A program made the position numbers and the translations under genes. Of a stretch of DNA of 64,000 nt, positions 1-12,980 are shown in pieces (positions within the stretch are counted from its first letter, which is position 1; each line of letters starts with the position of its first letter). The stretch covers positions 11,098,001 to 11,162,000 of the forward strand of contig NW_024467120.1 of NCBI RefSeq assembly GCF_017591425.1, given 5' to 3'. The DNA comes from Ochotona curzoniae. Its lineage: Eukaryota > Chordata > Mammalia > Lagomorpha > Ochotonidae. The notes under the pieces are model-generated. The model was not told the origin of the DNA. It ran no database searches and saw nothing but the letters and a program-made list of their open reading frames with translations.

Positions 1-202
1 GAGTAGGAAACAGGAGCAGGGGTGGAGGAGGGGAACACTGGAAGGGACACATCTCCCGCCATGGTGGCAGGATGGGCGCTGCCAGGGCAGGGGGAGGGAC
101 AAGACGAAGGGTGTTTCCAGAAAAGCTTGGTGGATTTTTTCCTCAGCTTAGTATAGAAATAGAAACCAGGGAATCTGTTGCAGACAGAAACTTCTATTTG
201 TT

Positions 203-395
203 TAGGGACCAGGTGAACAGGGACGGGAGAGGGCAGGGAAAAGCACCTTGCTAGAGAAAGCCTCTGGTGGGGTGCCTCTGGAAAGGGGAGGGAGAGAGAC
301 ACCAAAGGTGTGAGGAAGGGACTTGGGATTTTAAGCATTTCCTGACTCCTCCTTCTTGGGCAGGAACCACCATAGGTGGTCTCTTAATCAGTTAG
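203..395 (+). repeat. G-rich dispersed repeat, copy 1
   Basis: GGGACCAGGTGAACAGGGA through CTTGGGCAGGAACC matches 22741-22905 in the same orientation. The copy lies in a G-rich stretch of 1-690. It may be part of an L1 5' UTR or an LTR; unproven. Confidence 0.65.
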
Positions 396-1885
396 GAAAT
401 GTGTGGGCGATGCTGGAGCCGCCCACCTTTGAAGGTGTGGGGAGAGAGTCAGGAGAAGGGAAGGGAAGAGAAAGGGGAAAGGAGAAGGGAGGGGCTGTGG
501 GCTGTGTGCTGGCCTCTGGGACTGGTGGTTGAGATGATCGGAACCACAGGTGGGTGGGTGGAGACTGGGGGGAGGGAGCAGAGACTGGGGAGTGGGATTC
601 TCAGGTGAGGTGCCAGGTCACATCTGATTGGTGAATTTTGGGAGCAGTGGGGGAAGGGGAAGCAGGAAATGGTGCAGCATCCGAGGTGGGATGTTAGGAT
701 AACAGGTAGAGAAGCAGAAACAGAGCTTCTATCTGCTGATTTATTTCTTCCAAATCCCGCCTACATCCATAGTTGAGTTTTAGCCAGGCTGAACTCTGTC
801 GCGATTTCTGCATGATTGAGCCGTTATTTGTTGCTTCCCAGGTGCCCTGGAAGGGAGCTGGATGAGAAGCTGAGTAGCAGGGACTTAGATTGGTACTCGG
901 CTGTGAGATGTGCATGTTCTGAGTGGTGACTTAACTTCCTGCACTACAACGCTGACCTTGGCGTTTCTACCCCTGTTTCTGGTGGTGAGCAAAGCCCTTC
1001 CTTGGTGTGGACTATCATTTGCTTCTTAAAAACTTCTTTTTGGAAAAGAGGTGCAGAACAGAGATGATTGGGATTCACAGCCAAAATAAATTTATTATGG
1101 AAGATGAATTTGTGGAGGGTGGCCAACTGCTGTCCTGTAGGCAGTGGCCCTGTCCTCCACCTTGCCACTTCTCAAATAGTTTAACAGTCCTGGGGGAGTT
1201 GGGAACTGAGGTAGTAGCAATTTATACACTGGGGGCCTTACTCCCTGGGGGCTAGGTGGTTGCAAAGGAATGCAGAGGGTGGGCTGTGGAACTCAGCTAT
1301 GTCTGGGCTAGACAGCTCTTTTGAAATGCAAGGCAAAAGAGTCCCTGGGGTGATTGGCTCTGTTTACAGTCTGGGAGCTTTAATGGCCAAGGAACTAGAA
1401 TGGCTGAGGTTTGTGTTCTTGCTCCTTCAACTTCTGGCTTTTCTCTAGCATGACCTCATGGAATAGCACAGAAGTTTTGCTCTCTCCTACCCGTGGGTGT
1501 GACTTGAGTATTTAAAGATGGTTCTTGTTTTCCTGAGTCCTGTGGTCCTCTGGCTAGAGCTATTCACTTCCTTCAAGGCTGTTGTTTTTAGGTTTCTTAC
1601 ACTTTACTTTGGAATCTGTCACTGAGGCTTTCAGTCTACAGTGTTTTAGGATCACGCAAGTTCGGAAATTAGTCTTGAACTGAAATAAACAGACTTCCCA
1701 GTCCCTTTGTAGGCTGCTGTGGGTACGGTGTGTGACACAGAATCTCCGCTTCTCCGGGTGGGCATGTGGTCCACGGGCTGTGACGCTGTTTGGCACATCC
1801 TCATTCCACATCAGAGTATTTGGGTTTGACTCTCTGGTTTGCTTGCAATCCAAATTCCTTTTAATACATGTCCCTGGAGGCAGCA
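396..1885. other. No gene recognised
   Basis: G-rich to about 690, then ordinary sequence. Short open frames have no start context or family features. Confidence 0.6.
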
Positions 1886-2125
1886 AATGATGGCCAAAAT
1901 AGCTGAGAGACAGAGAGAGGGATTGAGAGAAAGTGGTTTTCCATCGGCTTGCTTCATTCCCCAAATGGTCCCAATGACCAGGGCTGGGCCAAGAGCCAGA
2001 ACTTCTTCAAAGTCTCCCACGTGGGTGCATCCTTCCTTACTTTCCCAGACACAATAGCAGAAAGTTATATTGAAAGTGGAGTAGCCAGGACTCTGACATG
2101 GGATGCTGGCACTGGCAGGTGGCAA
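1886..2125 (-). mobile_element. Old CSINE
   Basis: Recognisable by CATTCCCCAAATGGTC, CTCCCACGTGGGTGCA and GGGATGCTGGCACTGGCA blocks in the order of a reverse copy. Strongly diverged. Confidence 0.7.
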
Positions 2126-2309
2126 CTTAATTTGTTATGTCACAATGCTGGCTCCTTCCAATTTTCTTCTCAGAGGCTGAAGTTTCTATGATAGTTGGTT
2201 TCTATACCAGTCTGAGTGTCTATATGACATTCTGTTTACTCACTGTAGAGGTATCCTGTAATTTATCTGATCAAATCCCTTGTGGCCAAATATTCCAGTT
2301 CCCAATATT

Positions 2310-2420
2310 TTGCTTGGTAAGTATTCACATCCTCCTGTTTATTTTTCTTGGATAAATTCCTGGAAGTGGAATTGCTGCCCAGTAGGCATTTTAAAGGATG
2401 CATTTTTCACCTGATTGTTA
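2310..2420 (+). mobile_element. Possible L1M fragment
   Basis: CTTGGATAAATTCCTGGAAG and TGGAATTGCTGCCCAGTAGG resemble the old L1 phrase for this region. Short and uncertain. Confidence 0.3.
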
Positions 2421-4479
2421 TTCAGGAAGTCTCAATAGAGAATAATTCCTCCACTTCATCAGTTTTACTGCCTTAAAAAATTCTGCTAGGCAGAATGGCT
2501 TGGAATCTTTGCTGAGGTCCTTGTATTTCTGAGGTCAGTGTCCCCTGGACTGTAGCTCCTGGGGTCAAGTTCATTATGCAGTTGAGGGGCCTTTTGGGTC
2601 TGCCTTGTTGATTTTACTGCATATGTTTACAGGCATGGCTTTACTGGTCAGCACACAGCCGCAGCCTTGGAGGGTCCCTGGATTGATAGGTGAAGTCGTG
2701 GCTTTGTGCCTTTGTGCTTTGTTGGACCTGGGCTAAGTGTGGGGCTGTATTGTATGGTTTAGATCTTTGCCCTTGCCTTGGAACTTCCTGGGGGTCCTTG
2801 GAAGGTCTGATAGATTGCGCCTGAATGGACTTGCAGACAAGTAAGTCACATGGCCCTTTCATTAGAAGAAATATGCTTAACCAGAACCATAAGTTAATGT
2901 GCATGTGGGGCTGGTTCACTGAGAGTGTCCTGTGGTGATGAAAGCTGGCGGTGCTTTACAGCACCAGGGAGCTGGTGGCGAGCTTCAAGTCCTGTGGGCC
3001 TTCGCAGTCCACCTGAAGCTACAGAGGCAACCAGCCCTCCACTCTTATCTCTTACTCACATCTGACCTCTCCCCATCTCTCTGGCTAGGGGTGATGGGTG
3101 ATGAGGACTCCCTCAAGAGAGGCTGCCAGTGGAGCCACTTCTTGTCCAGGGCCCTCCAGGCCCTGCCTACTTTCCTGCATGCTTTCTAAGATGCCAATGG
3201 GTGCCCACTGCATGTAGCCATCTTTGCTCCAGAGACTAGCCAGGAAGGATGGCATCCTCAGGCTGCCTCATTATTAGCTGCCTCTGAAGAGCAGCTGCTG
3301 CATGGTTGTAGTTGCTGTGGTGTGGACAAGGAAGAGGCAGAGAGTGGAAGTAGGGAAGCCTTGTTATGCTGGGCTGTGTTACATGGCCTTTGCTCTAATC
3401 CTTGGCTCCTGGCTCTGTGGGGCCATAGCTACGTGTTCTATGACGGAGTAGGAACTGTAGGCCAGTGCATTTCCAGGCTGGCTACATAGGGGTGTTTTGT
3501 GGGTTTTTTTTGAATCCATCTGCTTTAAATCTTGCTTGTCACTGGCAATCGAGCAAAGTAAAATAAGATTGTCACACGCCGTAGGTATGACTGGGAAGGC
3601 TGCCGCACGTGGTTTTTACTGAGTCCTCACAGGTCACTTGGCACTTCAGACAGCTCTGTTCCTTTGCCTTTAAGTCATTAGGAAGGTTCTGTTCTTCCTG
3701 TGTCCTTGGGACAGCGCAAATGTTGCAGTCTGGGGAAACGTTCTGGGCGGCCCTGTTACCGCATCCTTGGCTGGCACAGCTTGTGCTGATAAGTGTAACT
3801 GGCTGGCAGGGAGTGACTAATGTTGCCATTGAAGTCTCTTTGGTGTCCCTTTTGCCTATCAGAACACTTATTGCCCCCACGTTTGCTGTTCCTGAAAGCC
3901 TGCGAGCTACTTCCTTTTCAACAGTTTGCTTCTCTGGAGAAAGAAAATGTTTGGATTTCAATTGTCCTTAACTTTCTATCATTTTGCTCTTTTCATAGTG
4001 GCCCCTGGTGGGATGTGGGGGTCTACAGGGCTCTGTCTCTCTTGACAAGGCCTGGAAATAGCTTTGCTTTCATGGGGCTTGGGGAGGTGGCAGTGAAAGG
4101 GGGCAGGAGAGAGGCTCTGAGCATCCTGTCACTCAGTGTCCTCAGGGCATCCTTCTATAGCACTCCCACCTCAAGCACTGAGCTGTATAGTGGCAAGCAC
4201 AAATGCCAGCACAGGCAGACCTGTTTGTTTTGTTTCCTTTGACCATTTTCTCTGGGGATAGAGAGTATCTTTCTTCATCTGCATTTTGATACCTTATAGG
4301 ATAATGCTGGTGGCATATCTCAGCTGAAATTCAGGATTGTAGTGATTTTTTATAATGAATTCAGGGATATTTTGCACTTTTATTCTTTCAGTACTTTTTA
4401 GCCTTTTCTGCCTGGGGTTTGGGTCCTGAAACTGCTGTTTGCTACCATTTATCCTTGTAGGGCAGGTTTTTTAAAACCT
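2421..4479. other. No gene recognised
   Basis: Non-repetitive by eye, moderate GC, no long frame. Confidence 0.6.
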
Positions 4480-4640
4480 CTGTGCGCCTTATTCTTATCA
4501 TCTGGGAAATGGATGTAAAAACAACCTACTTTACAATTTGTTTTCAGAATTAAATGAGATAAATTCATTGAAGATATTAAAATTAGTGCTTGCGCACAGT
4601 AAATGACTAGTATATCTGTAATTATTATTGTGACAGTAGT
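4480..4640 (+). mobile_element. MIR
   Basis: CTTATCATCTGGGAAATGG, GAATTAAATGAGATAAATTC, GCACAGTAAATGACTAG and a TATTATTGTGAC end follow the MIR consensus. Confidence 0.65.
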
Positions 4641-5214
4641 GCAGTGATGACACTCAATGCTTTGATTTTGAGAATCTGAGTGTGAAGATTTCAAAAGAAA
4701 CACTTTGACGTTGCATTTCTTGTAGCCCTTCAAGCGGTAATTGTTGCAGTGTTTTCTTTGCTAGGCTATTTTAAGCCACCATCAGCTGTCTGTTGAAATG
4801 GGTTTGAAAACATTGAGAGAATGTTTTGGTTTTGAAAAATCTTTCTTTCATGAACAGTTCAAGTTCATCGTGAGGACTAGCTCTGAGGATAGTGTTTTTT
4901 TTTTTCCACCTCCTTTTTGTTGTGTTCAGAAATCTGCTGAAGCCCCTCTTTCTTGTCCGAAGTGAGTAGGCAGATTAATTAATAAAGCAAAGACCAAGAG
5001 TTGACTTCTGTGTATGTAACTGTGCCCCTTTTGGCCCTCCCCAGAATGCTCTGCTGCTCTGTCTTGGTATCTCACTCTGATTTTGGATTGGGTTGCTCTC
5101 GTTTCTTCATAGCTTAGGAAGGAGGTGTAATTTGGAATCTCAGGGATTCCACACCCTAGAAGATTCCCGAGCATGCTGATTTCTTAGCCGCGGACTGTGC
5201 TCGACTCTGACCTG
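4641..5214. other. No feature recognised
   Basis: Unique-looking sequence with a T-run near 4892. Confidence 0.6.
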
Positions 5215-5420
5215 CTAACCAGGTATCCTGCTCAGCATCGTTGTTGTAGGGGCTGAACAATGTGGGGGCAAGGCATGGTTGCATCCCTGGCCTCTGCCTG
5301 CCAGATACACACCCCTTTTGTAGTCAGATCAGTGAAAATTATTTCCAGATGTTACGTACCCCCTTTGTGGGTAGAATTGCCCCTGGCTCAGAACTGCTAG
5401 TTTAGATCAGTGGATCCCAA
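5215..5420 (-). mobile_element. MER20-like hAT fossil
   Basis: TTCCAGATGTTACGTACCCC, AATTGCCCCTGGCTCAGAAC and TAGATCAGTGGATCCCAAAA fit the non-autonomous hAT family I recall as MER20. Old and diverged. Confidence 0.4.
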
Positions 5421-5639
5421 AATGTCAGCAGATGTGTCTCTTGTCATATTTGGCTTCTAGAGTTTTCTGGACATCTGAAAGTATACAGTTCTGTGACATG
5501 ACTATGTTCAATTTACTTAAAAAGCATATGCATGCATTTAAAAATACTTATTTTAAAAACCTTATTTATACATCTTTTTCTATATATGACAAAAACAACA
5601 AACAGGACAACCTGAGCTTGTCTTGTATTCAGACACCTG

Positions 5640-5830
5640 CTCAGTTGGATGAGTGGCTCTTGATATGTGGTCCTAAGAACAGCGGAAATAGTGGCACCTG
5701 GAAACTGGTTAAAAAGCCAAGCTCTTAGGGGCTCCCGTCCAGACTTAACTGAATCAGAAATTGCTGGCCGAGTCCTACCATACAGTGTTTTAACGACTAC
5801 CCCAGGCAATTATGGGGCATGGTGAAATGG
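5640..5830 (+). mobile_element. MER5A-like hAT-Charlie fossil
   Basis: GGCACCTGGAAACTGGTTAAAAAGCC, TGAATCAGAAATTGCTGG and ACTACCCCAGGCAATTA agree with the MER5A consensus. Confidence 0.5.
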
Positions 5831-6822
5831 CCATTTGCCCAGGTGAGCTTCAATTAGAGACCTGTAGAATAATCCAAACTGAGAAGACAACCCAACCTCC
5901 CATAGACAGAGCTTTGGAATCTGCCAAGGGAAAGAAGGGCCTGTTCCTAGACAGGGCATGCTAGGTGTCTGCTGGCCCTTTTGCCCCTTCAGAGAGCCTT
6001 CCATGTGTTGGTTTCCACTGGAAGGATCTGTTTTGGGGTCAGCTTTGGTGGCACCACAGATGGTTGTGCCAGATGCTCAAGGTGGCCAAACAGCCTGAAA
6101 CTCACAGCTATGCCTAACTGGGCAGATGCGGAAGGGACAGAGATTCTTCTTGAGAGTTTGAAACAGAAGTGAGAAGAAAGCAGAAGGCACACGGCAGTCT
6201 GGAGTGCAAGGGGTGAAGAGGCTGTCCACGAGCCTGTTGAGACAGGAACAGTAGGAGGCATTGGGTGCAGTTCTGGAAACTGGCCATTGAGCGGCATTAC
6301 TTAAACTAATGTGGCTGTGAATAGTGCTTCTTCAGTTTTCTACAGGCCTGGCCGGGCAGCTGCTGACGGGGCTTCCAGTCTTGTTGACTTCCCTGGCTTG
6401 CTCTCCAGCCATTCCTATCCTGGAGCAGCATCAACTGTAATAGTCTCAGTGCACGACTGGCTGCTCGTTGGTGCCTAGAACAGTCCCCATCACCTCTGCT
6501 GTGTTGGCCTAGGAGTTTCTGTCGGCTGCTTCCCTAAGGCAGGGCCTCGGAATCTCTAGGGCAGTGCTGCTAGCCACTTTCTTCAAAAACATACTTCCCA
6601 TGTGCTCTGGCCTGTGACTGAAGTCTTACTGCAGGAAGGGGTGGAGAAGGGAATCACTCACTTCAGATGTTGGTGTGTTGGCTTTTCTCAAAGAAACCTT
6701 TCTAGAAGATGGAAAGTCTTTAGCCTGTGTTTTTACTTCCTTAGAGCAGATCCGAGGTGTTCTATTTCTCTGCCTATGGCTGCACGTTCTCTTTCTGCTT
6801 AACATTTTATGTTCACTTTTCA
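5831..6822. other. No feature recognised
   Basis: Unique-looking sequence between the MER5A-like fossil and an old CSINE. Confidence 0.6.
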
Positions 6823-7110
6823 CAGAGACGCAACTAGAGAGAGAACTTCCATCTACTGCTTCACTCCCTGCATATCCACCACAGTAAGGACTGGGCCGGG
6901 TTGCATAAAGTAGTTGGGGATTCCATCCCGTTCTTTCTTGTTGATAGCAGAGACCCAAGTATTAGAACCATCATTTGCAGCCTGCCTCTCCCAACCCCCC
7001 AAAACATGCATTAGCAGGAACCCAGACAGAAGTACAATGGCCAACACTCCAGTGAGGCCCTATGATACAGGATGTGGGCAACTGAAAAGGTTCTTTGCCA
7101 AACACCTGGT
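6823..7110 (-). mobile_element. Old CSINE
   Basis: Reverse copy with GAACTTCCATCTACTG, CAGAGACCCAAGTATT and GCATTAGCAGGAACC landmarks. Head region degraded. Confidence 0.65.
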
Positions 7111-7385
7111 GCTATAGTTTCTCCTAACAGTGTATGTTAGACCCCTTGAGCCTTGAGACCTTTTTTTTGTTTTTTGTTTTTTTTTAAATTCAGGGAGATG
7201 CTAAAATCAGAATTCTTAACAAAGTAAAAACCCAACACTGGAATTAGAGGCATTAAGAGTGTTGGGATCAGGCTGTGAATCATGTTCTAAAAATTCAGTA
7301 AATGTAAAGAAATTTTTACTTTACATTATCTAGAGTGAGGCACTTCCTTTATTCTTCCAGTCACTTCCTCACTATCTTTCCTTTT

Positions 7386-7594
7386 AAAACCAGAAAAGGA
7401 GCCCATATGGGATCCCAGCACGTGCAAAGGCGAGGACTCTAGTGGCTCCTGGCTTCGGATTGGCTCAGTTTTGGCCATTGTGGCTACTTGGGGAATGAAT
7501 CAATGGATGGAAGATCTTCCTCTCTGTCTCTCCTCCTCTCTGTTTATCTGACTTTCTAATAAAAAGATAATAAAATCTTTAAAATCAGAAAAGG
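7386..7594 (+). mobile_element. CSINE with inverted 5' piece (twin-priming structure)
   Basis: Bases about 7400-7439 are the CSINE head in reverse orientation (CCCATATGGGATCCCAGCAC...CGAGGACT). From about 7443 the 3' half runs forward to the AATAAAATCTTT tail. The flanks AAAAYCAGAAAAGG (7386-7399 and 7581-7594, one mismatch) are a target duplication, so both pieces arrived in one event. Confidence 0.85.
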
Positions 7595-9051
7595 GATCCA
7601 AGTACCTCCATGCAGCACTTCCCTTGGGTTCTGTCATAGAAATCAGTGCAGAGGTGAACAAGTGGTAACAGAATAATTTTCTCTGCTTAAGCTGAGTTCT
7701 CAGGGCAGTTGATTTCATTTGGTGCTGTCCAAGAGCATAAATAGGATTCACTTGTTCCCACGTAGTGTCCTTGGTGGAACAGTAAATGACTCCTGAGTCC
7801 ACGAGTTTTTCTATCAGATACCCTAACCTCACAGGGACCTCTTCCTTGCGTGTGTAGAATATCGGCCCAGTGAATGACTCAGACCTGGATTACAAAGTCC
7901 AAGCCCCAACTGGTTTTGTCTGGGGCTTGCTCAGCCTCTTTCTGCAGCAGCCTTATCTGACGCAGCCCATCTTTAATTTAGCTTTGTACAGGATGCAGGG
8001 ATCAATAACAGTGATGCGGCGCTGGGAGGGAATGTGGCCGTGTGCAGTCAGCCGGCCAGCCTGGCTCCTGAGCTGGACTCTGCTCTGCTTTAGAAGGAGA
8101 AGTGCAACCAGGAAGGCTATTAATTGATGGTTGAACTCTGCTTCCCACTAGGCTCAGCTCCTCGCCCAGGAAGACTGCAGATGCTTAAGGGGAAGGGTTG
8201 CCATGTTCCCGTGTGGGGCTGGGCAGTGTTTGTGCCTCTGCTTCAGGAATGTGCAGTCTTCAGTACAAGCTAGCGGCTTCTCACAGATACGGTGGCTTAC
8301 TTCCTGTGGGTGAAGGCTTGCTCTCTTCATTTACATGAGAGAGAAGTGGATGTCCTTTCAACTTCTGGCGTGCTGATGACAGGCAGCTCCTTCGCCTGAA
8401 AAGACAGTCTCTCTTTTTTTTTCCCCTCCCTCCATTGTAAGAGTTTGTGGTGATTGAATGAAAAGACTCATTTTTTGAGGCTTTCAGAGATGACAGTTCA
8501 TTTCTCCCTTGTGATACAAATTATAGTGTGCGATTGTATTTAGTTATTTTTAACAAGACAAACTGTCACCTAAAATCTCATCTGCATTTCTTAGAAAAAT
8601 CAGGAAAGCATCTGGTTTCCTGTTGGATCCAAGAGTTCCCCTTGTTAGGATGTAGACCAGAAGCCCTGTGTAACTATGTTTCCCAGACTGAAGACCTAAC
8701 AGACCCTGCTCCCCGTGCACACCTGCGTGGGGGGTGGGTGGGTGGGCTGGGACTCCTGCCTTTCCATACTGAAACAGGCTCCTTCTCCCTTTCTCTCTTC
8801 TTAGAACCTTGACTTTCTTAATATACCTTGTGTATTTCATGAAGCACCAGTTAATGTCTCACAAGACCTACTGTGGTAAGGGCCCCAGAAACAAGCTGAC
8901 AAGTTACCCCTTTCAGTGCTTTTTATCTTTTACACAAAGGAACTGTAGGCTAGGATTTGCATAGCCCTTGGCTGCTTGTCATTGCTGCTTCCGACACTTT
9001 ATATCCTGGCCAATTGGGAAAATGAAACACATCTATCATTGGGCTTTTACA
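7595..9051. other. No feature recognised
   Basis: Unique-looking sequence; a G-rich GTGGGGGGTGGGTGGGTGGG patch lies near 8727. Confidence 0.6.
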
Positions 9052-9358
9052 AAATCCTTATTTATTTATTTGAAAGGCAGAATTATCTGGTAGGCTGGTG
9101 GGGTAGGGGAGATAGATAGAGATCTTTTGTTAGTTTGCTCCCCAAGATGACTGCAATGGCCAGAGCTAGACTGGTCTGAAACCAGGATCTAGGAGCTTCT
9201 TTCAGGTCTCCCATGTGGGCCCATCCTCTGCTGCGTTCTCAGATACATTAACAGAGACCTGGATTATGAGTGGAACACCCAGGGTTTGAACTGGCGCCCG
9301 TAAGGGATACTACTGCTGAAGGAGTGGCTTTACCCTCTGTTCCACAGTGCCAGCCCCT
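9052..9358 (-). mobile_element. Old CSINE, full length
   Basis: From TTATTTATTTATTTGAAAGGCAG to the CACAGTGCCAGCCCC head, with most of the body preserved. Confidence 0.85.
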
Positions 9359-9428
9359 ATCATCTGAATTTTAGGAAAGCTTCCAGTTCAGTTTCCCGCT
9401 ACTGCAAACCCTGGGAGACAGCAAGTAC

Positions 9429-9595
9429 CCTGCTCAGGTACTTGGGTCCCTGCTGTCCATCCAGGAAATGGGATGGTGTTCCTGGTTTCTGGCTTCAGCC
9501 TGGCTTAGTCCTAGATTTTGTGGGTACAATAAGGAGGGAAACAGAGGATGGAGGATATCTCTCTCTTTCAAATAAATGAATAAACAAAATATCGA
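9429..9595 (+). mobile_element. CSINE 3' half
   Basis: Starts at the TACTTGGGTCCCTGC block and ends in TCTTTCAAATAAATGAATAAA. The head is absent. Confidence 0.75.
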
Positions 9596-10903
9596 GCAAC
9601 ATCTTTGTGTGAAGCAATTGTGTTTTAAAGAGGAAAGTGGTGACTTGGAGTTGGATAAAACCAAGGAGAAGTCTTTCTCCAGAATCTGCTTCATTTGCCT
9701 TTGGCTTGATAAGACCAAGTCAGATAAGATATTAGTCTGTTGATTATAGATGTTTAAGGTAATTTCAGACCAGTCTGGTTAGGGCAAGTATTGTGCAATG
9801 GCAAGGGGGAAAATTCCTCAAATACATTTAATCTCATCAATTGTGTGCGCTTTCTGTGGGGGGCTGCCCCCGACACTGGTGTGGACCTGACCTCACACAC
9901 AGCAGAGGCTGTCACAGAGAAAGGTGTGCACGTGTAGTACCTATTTCTGAATGGGGATTGCTTGGAACTCAGTACTCTTCCCCAGAGTCAGAATTGTGCA
10001 ATATTAGAATGTCCTGTAGCTGCCACGGGTTGCTGGGAGGGAGTGGGTAGGAGATTAGGTTCTGGGCAACTGGGCAAGTTCAAGTCTAGATTGCTTGACC
10101 TGGTAACTAGAATATCTTTTAGGGGGACTTCTGTTGGGAAATATTTCTGTCCATCTTGCCCATCTGAGGTTTTAGGATTCAGCCTATTGTTCACCTAACA
10201 ATGTATGCTGGCTGGAGTCTGTTCAGGGCCACACTTTCACTGTTAAAAACTTGAACCTTCTGGGGTAGCACATCCAGGACAGAGCAGCTGCTAAGGACAG
10301 TTGAGTCTCCCTACCAACCACAGATGCAGGATTGAGTGCATGACATCTGTGATGAGATTAGCATCAGTGAGGGGGTCTGGCCTGATGGCTCCTGGCCGAG
10401 TTTGCTGCTGTTTTTTGACAGAGTTGTGAGGAGCTGTTTGGAGCGTATGCAGTGGGATGTGATTTGGCCACTTCAAAATCTCACTTTGAGCCCAGTTCCC
10501 TGTCTACTGTTTTGATGGCAGAAGACAGGGCAGTGTCTGTCTCTCTGGGGAAGACGCAGGGCCGTGGAACCAGCCTTTCCAGACCCAGAGCTCAGGAATG
10601 AGGAGCCTCAAGGCCACTGCCTGAGCTTTCAGAAGTCTCCTTAGGCCTGCAATTTTCATTAATAGCATGGGGCTGGAGAGGCCTCTTTCCAGGAATGTTG
10701 TGAGCGTAGCTGGGAAGTATTGCTTTTAGTATTTTAAAAGAAAAGGACCTGCTAGTTGAGTTAATAATTCATGACCTGTTTGCTCCTTTCATAACCCTCA
10801 TTTACTTGCTTTTTAAAAGATAAGACACTCCACTGGTCCCGCCCCTGCCTCCACATCAGGTGAATTCTGTTTTAATAATTTTCCTGTAACTACTTTTCTT
10901 TTT
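9596..10903. other. No feature recognised
   Basis: No repeat or frame of note. Confidence 0.6.
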
Positions 10904-11219
10904 TAAAGGTTTATTTTTGTTACTTGAAAGGCAGAGTGATAGGGAAAGATAGATCTTTCATCTGTTGGTTCACTCCCCAAATGGACACAACAGCTGGGAC
11001 TGGACCCAGCTGAAGCTAGGAGCCTGGAGCTCCTTCTGGGTCTCCCTGTGGGAATCAGGAGCACAAGTACTTGGGCCTTTTTCTGCTGCCTTCCCCAGTG
11101 CATTAGCAGGGAGCTGGACTGGAAGTAGAGCAGCAGGGACCGGCACCATTGTTGCAGTATGGGCTGCTGGTGTTTCAAGCGATGGCTTAACACGCGGTAC
11201 CACACACAGTGTCAGCCCA
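10904..11219 (-). mobile_element. Old CSINE, nearly full length
   Basis: From AAAGGTTTATTTTTGTTACT through GGTTCACTCCCCAAATGG to ACACAGTGTCAGCCC. Of the old rather than the young subtype. Confidence 0.85.
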
Positions 11220-11423
11220 CTTGTAAGTAATTTCATGTAGGATTGACATTGATTTTGCTGAGCAGGTGAAAGAACGAGTCGCTGAGGCGGTTAATTGCAC
11301 TTTTGCTTCTCTGATGTGGTCTGCTGCTTTAAGAATTGTTCTTGTTCTCAACTTTTTGTTGACCTTTACATATTATTTAGTGAGTTGCTTCCAGTGGAAG
11401 CTGTTGGTAATTTCTGAAGTGGG

Positions 11424-11447
11424 TTTTTTTTTTTTTTTTTTTTTTTT
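11424..11447 (+). repeat. Pure T24 run
   Basis: 24 consecutive T. Upstream sequence is not a recognisable element, so its origin is unclear. Confidence 0.9.
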
Positions 11448-11729
11448 GGTCAGTCGTTCCTGTTAGCTGATGATGCAAAAAATTATAAAGCAATACAGTG
11501 TTTCTCCTGGAGGAACTGGGAGAGAACTGTCATTGTTTGGGAGTATGTAGCTGCCTCATAAGATTCTGGCTTGTCAGGCTGGCCTGTCCCTGCCTGTGCT
11601 GCTGAAGAGCTGTATTCTTTGAGCTGCTGGGTTGCAGTCGTTAAAAACACAGCATTTAATTCTGCATAGTAGGGTTTACCATTAAAAGCATTATGTTAGG
11701 CATGCATTTCAGTGGATGTCAGGATAATA

Positions 11730-11998
11730 TTTAATATGGTATCCCGAGGAGGTGATTTTCTGCCAGCTCTACTTTCAGATCAAGGATGTTATCCCAATGA
11801 AACTGTTGAATTTATCTGGACAATAAGATGCTGGACTCTCTGCATGGTCCATGCCCGCAATGAAGGAATCATGACTGGTTATGAACTATATATACTACTG
11901 TAACAATATAGAGGAATTCAGTATGGGGGGAGGATTTGGAGAGAGGTTGGGGGAATCCCAAAGCCTATGAAACTGTGTCATAAAATGAAATAAAAAAA
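11730..11998 (+). mobile_element. Lagomorph L1 3' end fragment
   Basis: It ends with GGGAATCCCAAAGCCTATG, TGTGTCATAAAATGAAATAA and an A-run, which I recall as the L1 3' UTR end in lagomorphs. No coding part is present. Confidence 0.5.
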
Positions 11999-12074
11999 AA
12001 TGGCATGCTGCCATCCCCACTATCCACTCCTTGGACTTCCTTATCCTCTCGAGTCTCCGTGCCCTTAAATACTG

Positions 12075-12293
12075 ACTCTTGTTCTCCATTCCCCCAGCCC
12101 CTGGTGTCCACTTTGCTATTTTCTTTGGGTCTTTGGGTTGGCCTATTTTGGATATTTAGCAAAAGTGGAATAATTTAATGCACACACTTTTGTGTCTGAC
12201 ATAATTTCATTTAACATACTCTTGATAGAATTGTTTGAGCCATAGCATATATTAGAACTTTATTCCCTTTAAGACTGAATAAGATTCTGTGGG
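12075..12293 (+). mobile_element. Ancient L1M 3'-region fragment
   Basis: Resembles the old mammalian L1 block with TTTTGTGTCTGACATAATTTC, then TATTAGAACTTTATTCCC and ACTGAATAAGATTCTGTGG. Assignment from memory of the consensus. Confidence 0.5.
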
Positions 12294-12562
12294 TGGAGTG
12301 AGCGAGTGGCTGCTGTATCCGTCCTTCTTCCTTTTGTGGGCTCATTTCCCATGGTTAATTCATGCTGGATCCAGGAGCCCAGAAGCGCATCTTCTGTATG
12401 GGTTGCAGTGACCCAGTAAGCGCTTGTACCATCTTCCTCTCCCATTCTAGGAATGTTAGCAAGGAGATTGGCTGGGGGCAGAGCCATGAGACTTGAAACA
12501 GCACTGGGATATGGGATAGTGGTGTTACAGGCAACGCTTTAACTCCTATTGTCATAATGGCA
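12294..12562 (-). mobile_element. Old degraded CSINE
   Basis: Weak reverse match: GGATCCAGGAGCCCAGAAGC, GGAATGTTAGCAAGGAG and CACTGGGATATGGGATAG. It follows an L1M fragment. Confidence 0.55.
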
Positions 12563-12980
12563 GTCCCATTTTTCAGCATTTTAATAAACTTAGGTTATGT
12601 CATGGAATTTATTACCTCCGCCTTTGGGTACTAGTCTCTGATGCCACTCTACTCAAAGTTCCCTGACTTGATTTTGTATCTGGTGTTCACTATTTTTGTA
12701 CTTCCTAATCAGTTTTTGTGGATAGCATCAATCTCATTGGTAAGATGTTCTAAAATATTTTTTAAAAAGTCAGTTTATAATAAATGCTTTGGAGTTGTTC
12801 CCACATTTTATTTTGCTATACTCAAGATCTGATATTTGTTAATTACTCTTGGTTACAGAATAAGAAATATTTTGTTACATGTTAAAAAAGCAAGACAGCA
12901 AGCAAAAAAGTTTTAAGACATTTGTGAAGCATCTTCCATGGGGAGCTGAAATGTGGAAAGAGAGTTAATATATATATATA

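Noticed and set aside
6826..6884. Exon-like segment between TTTTCACAG and GTAAGG
   Set aside because: It falls inside an old reverse CSINE, whose consensus explains the sequence.
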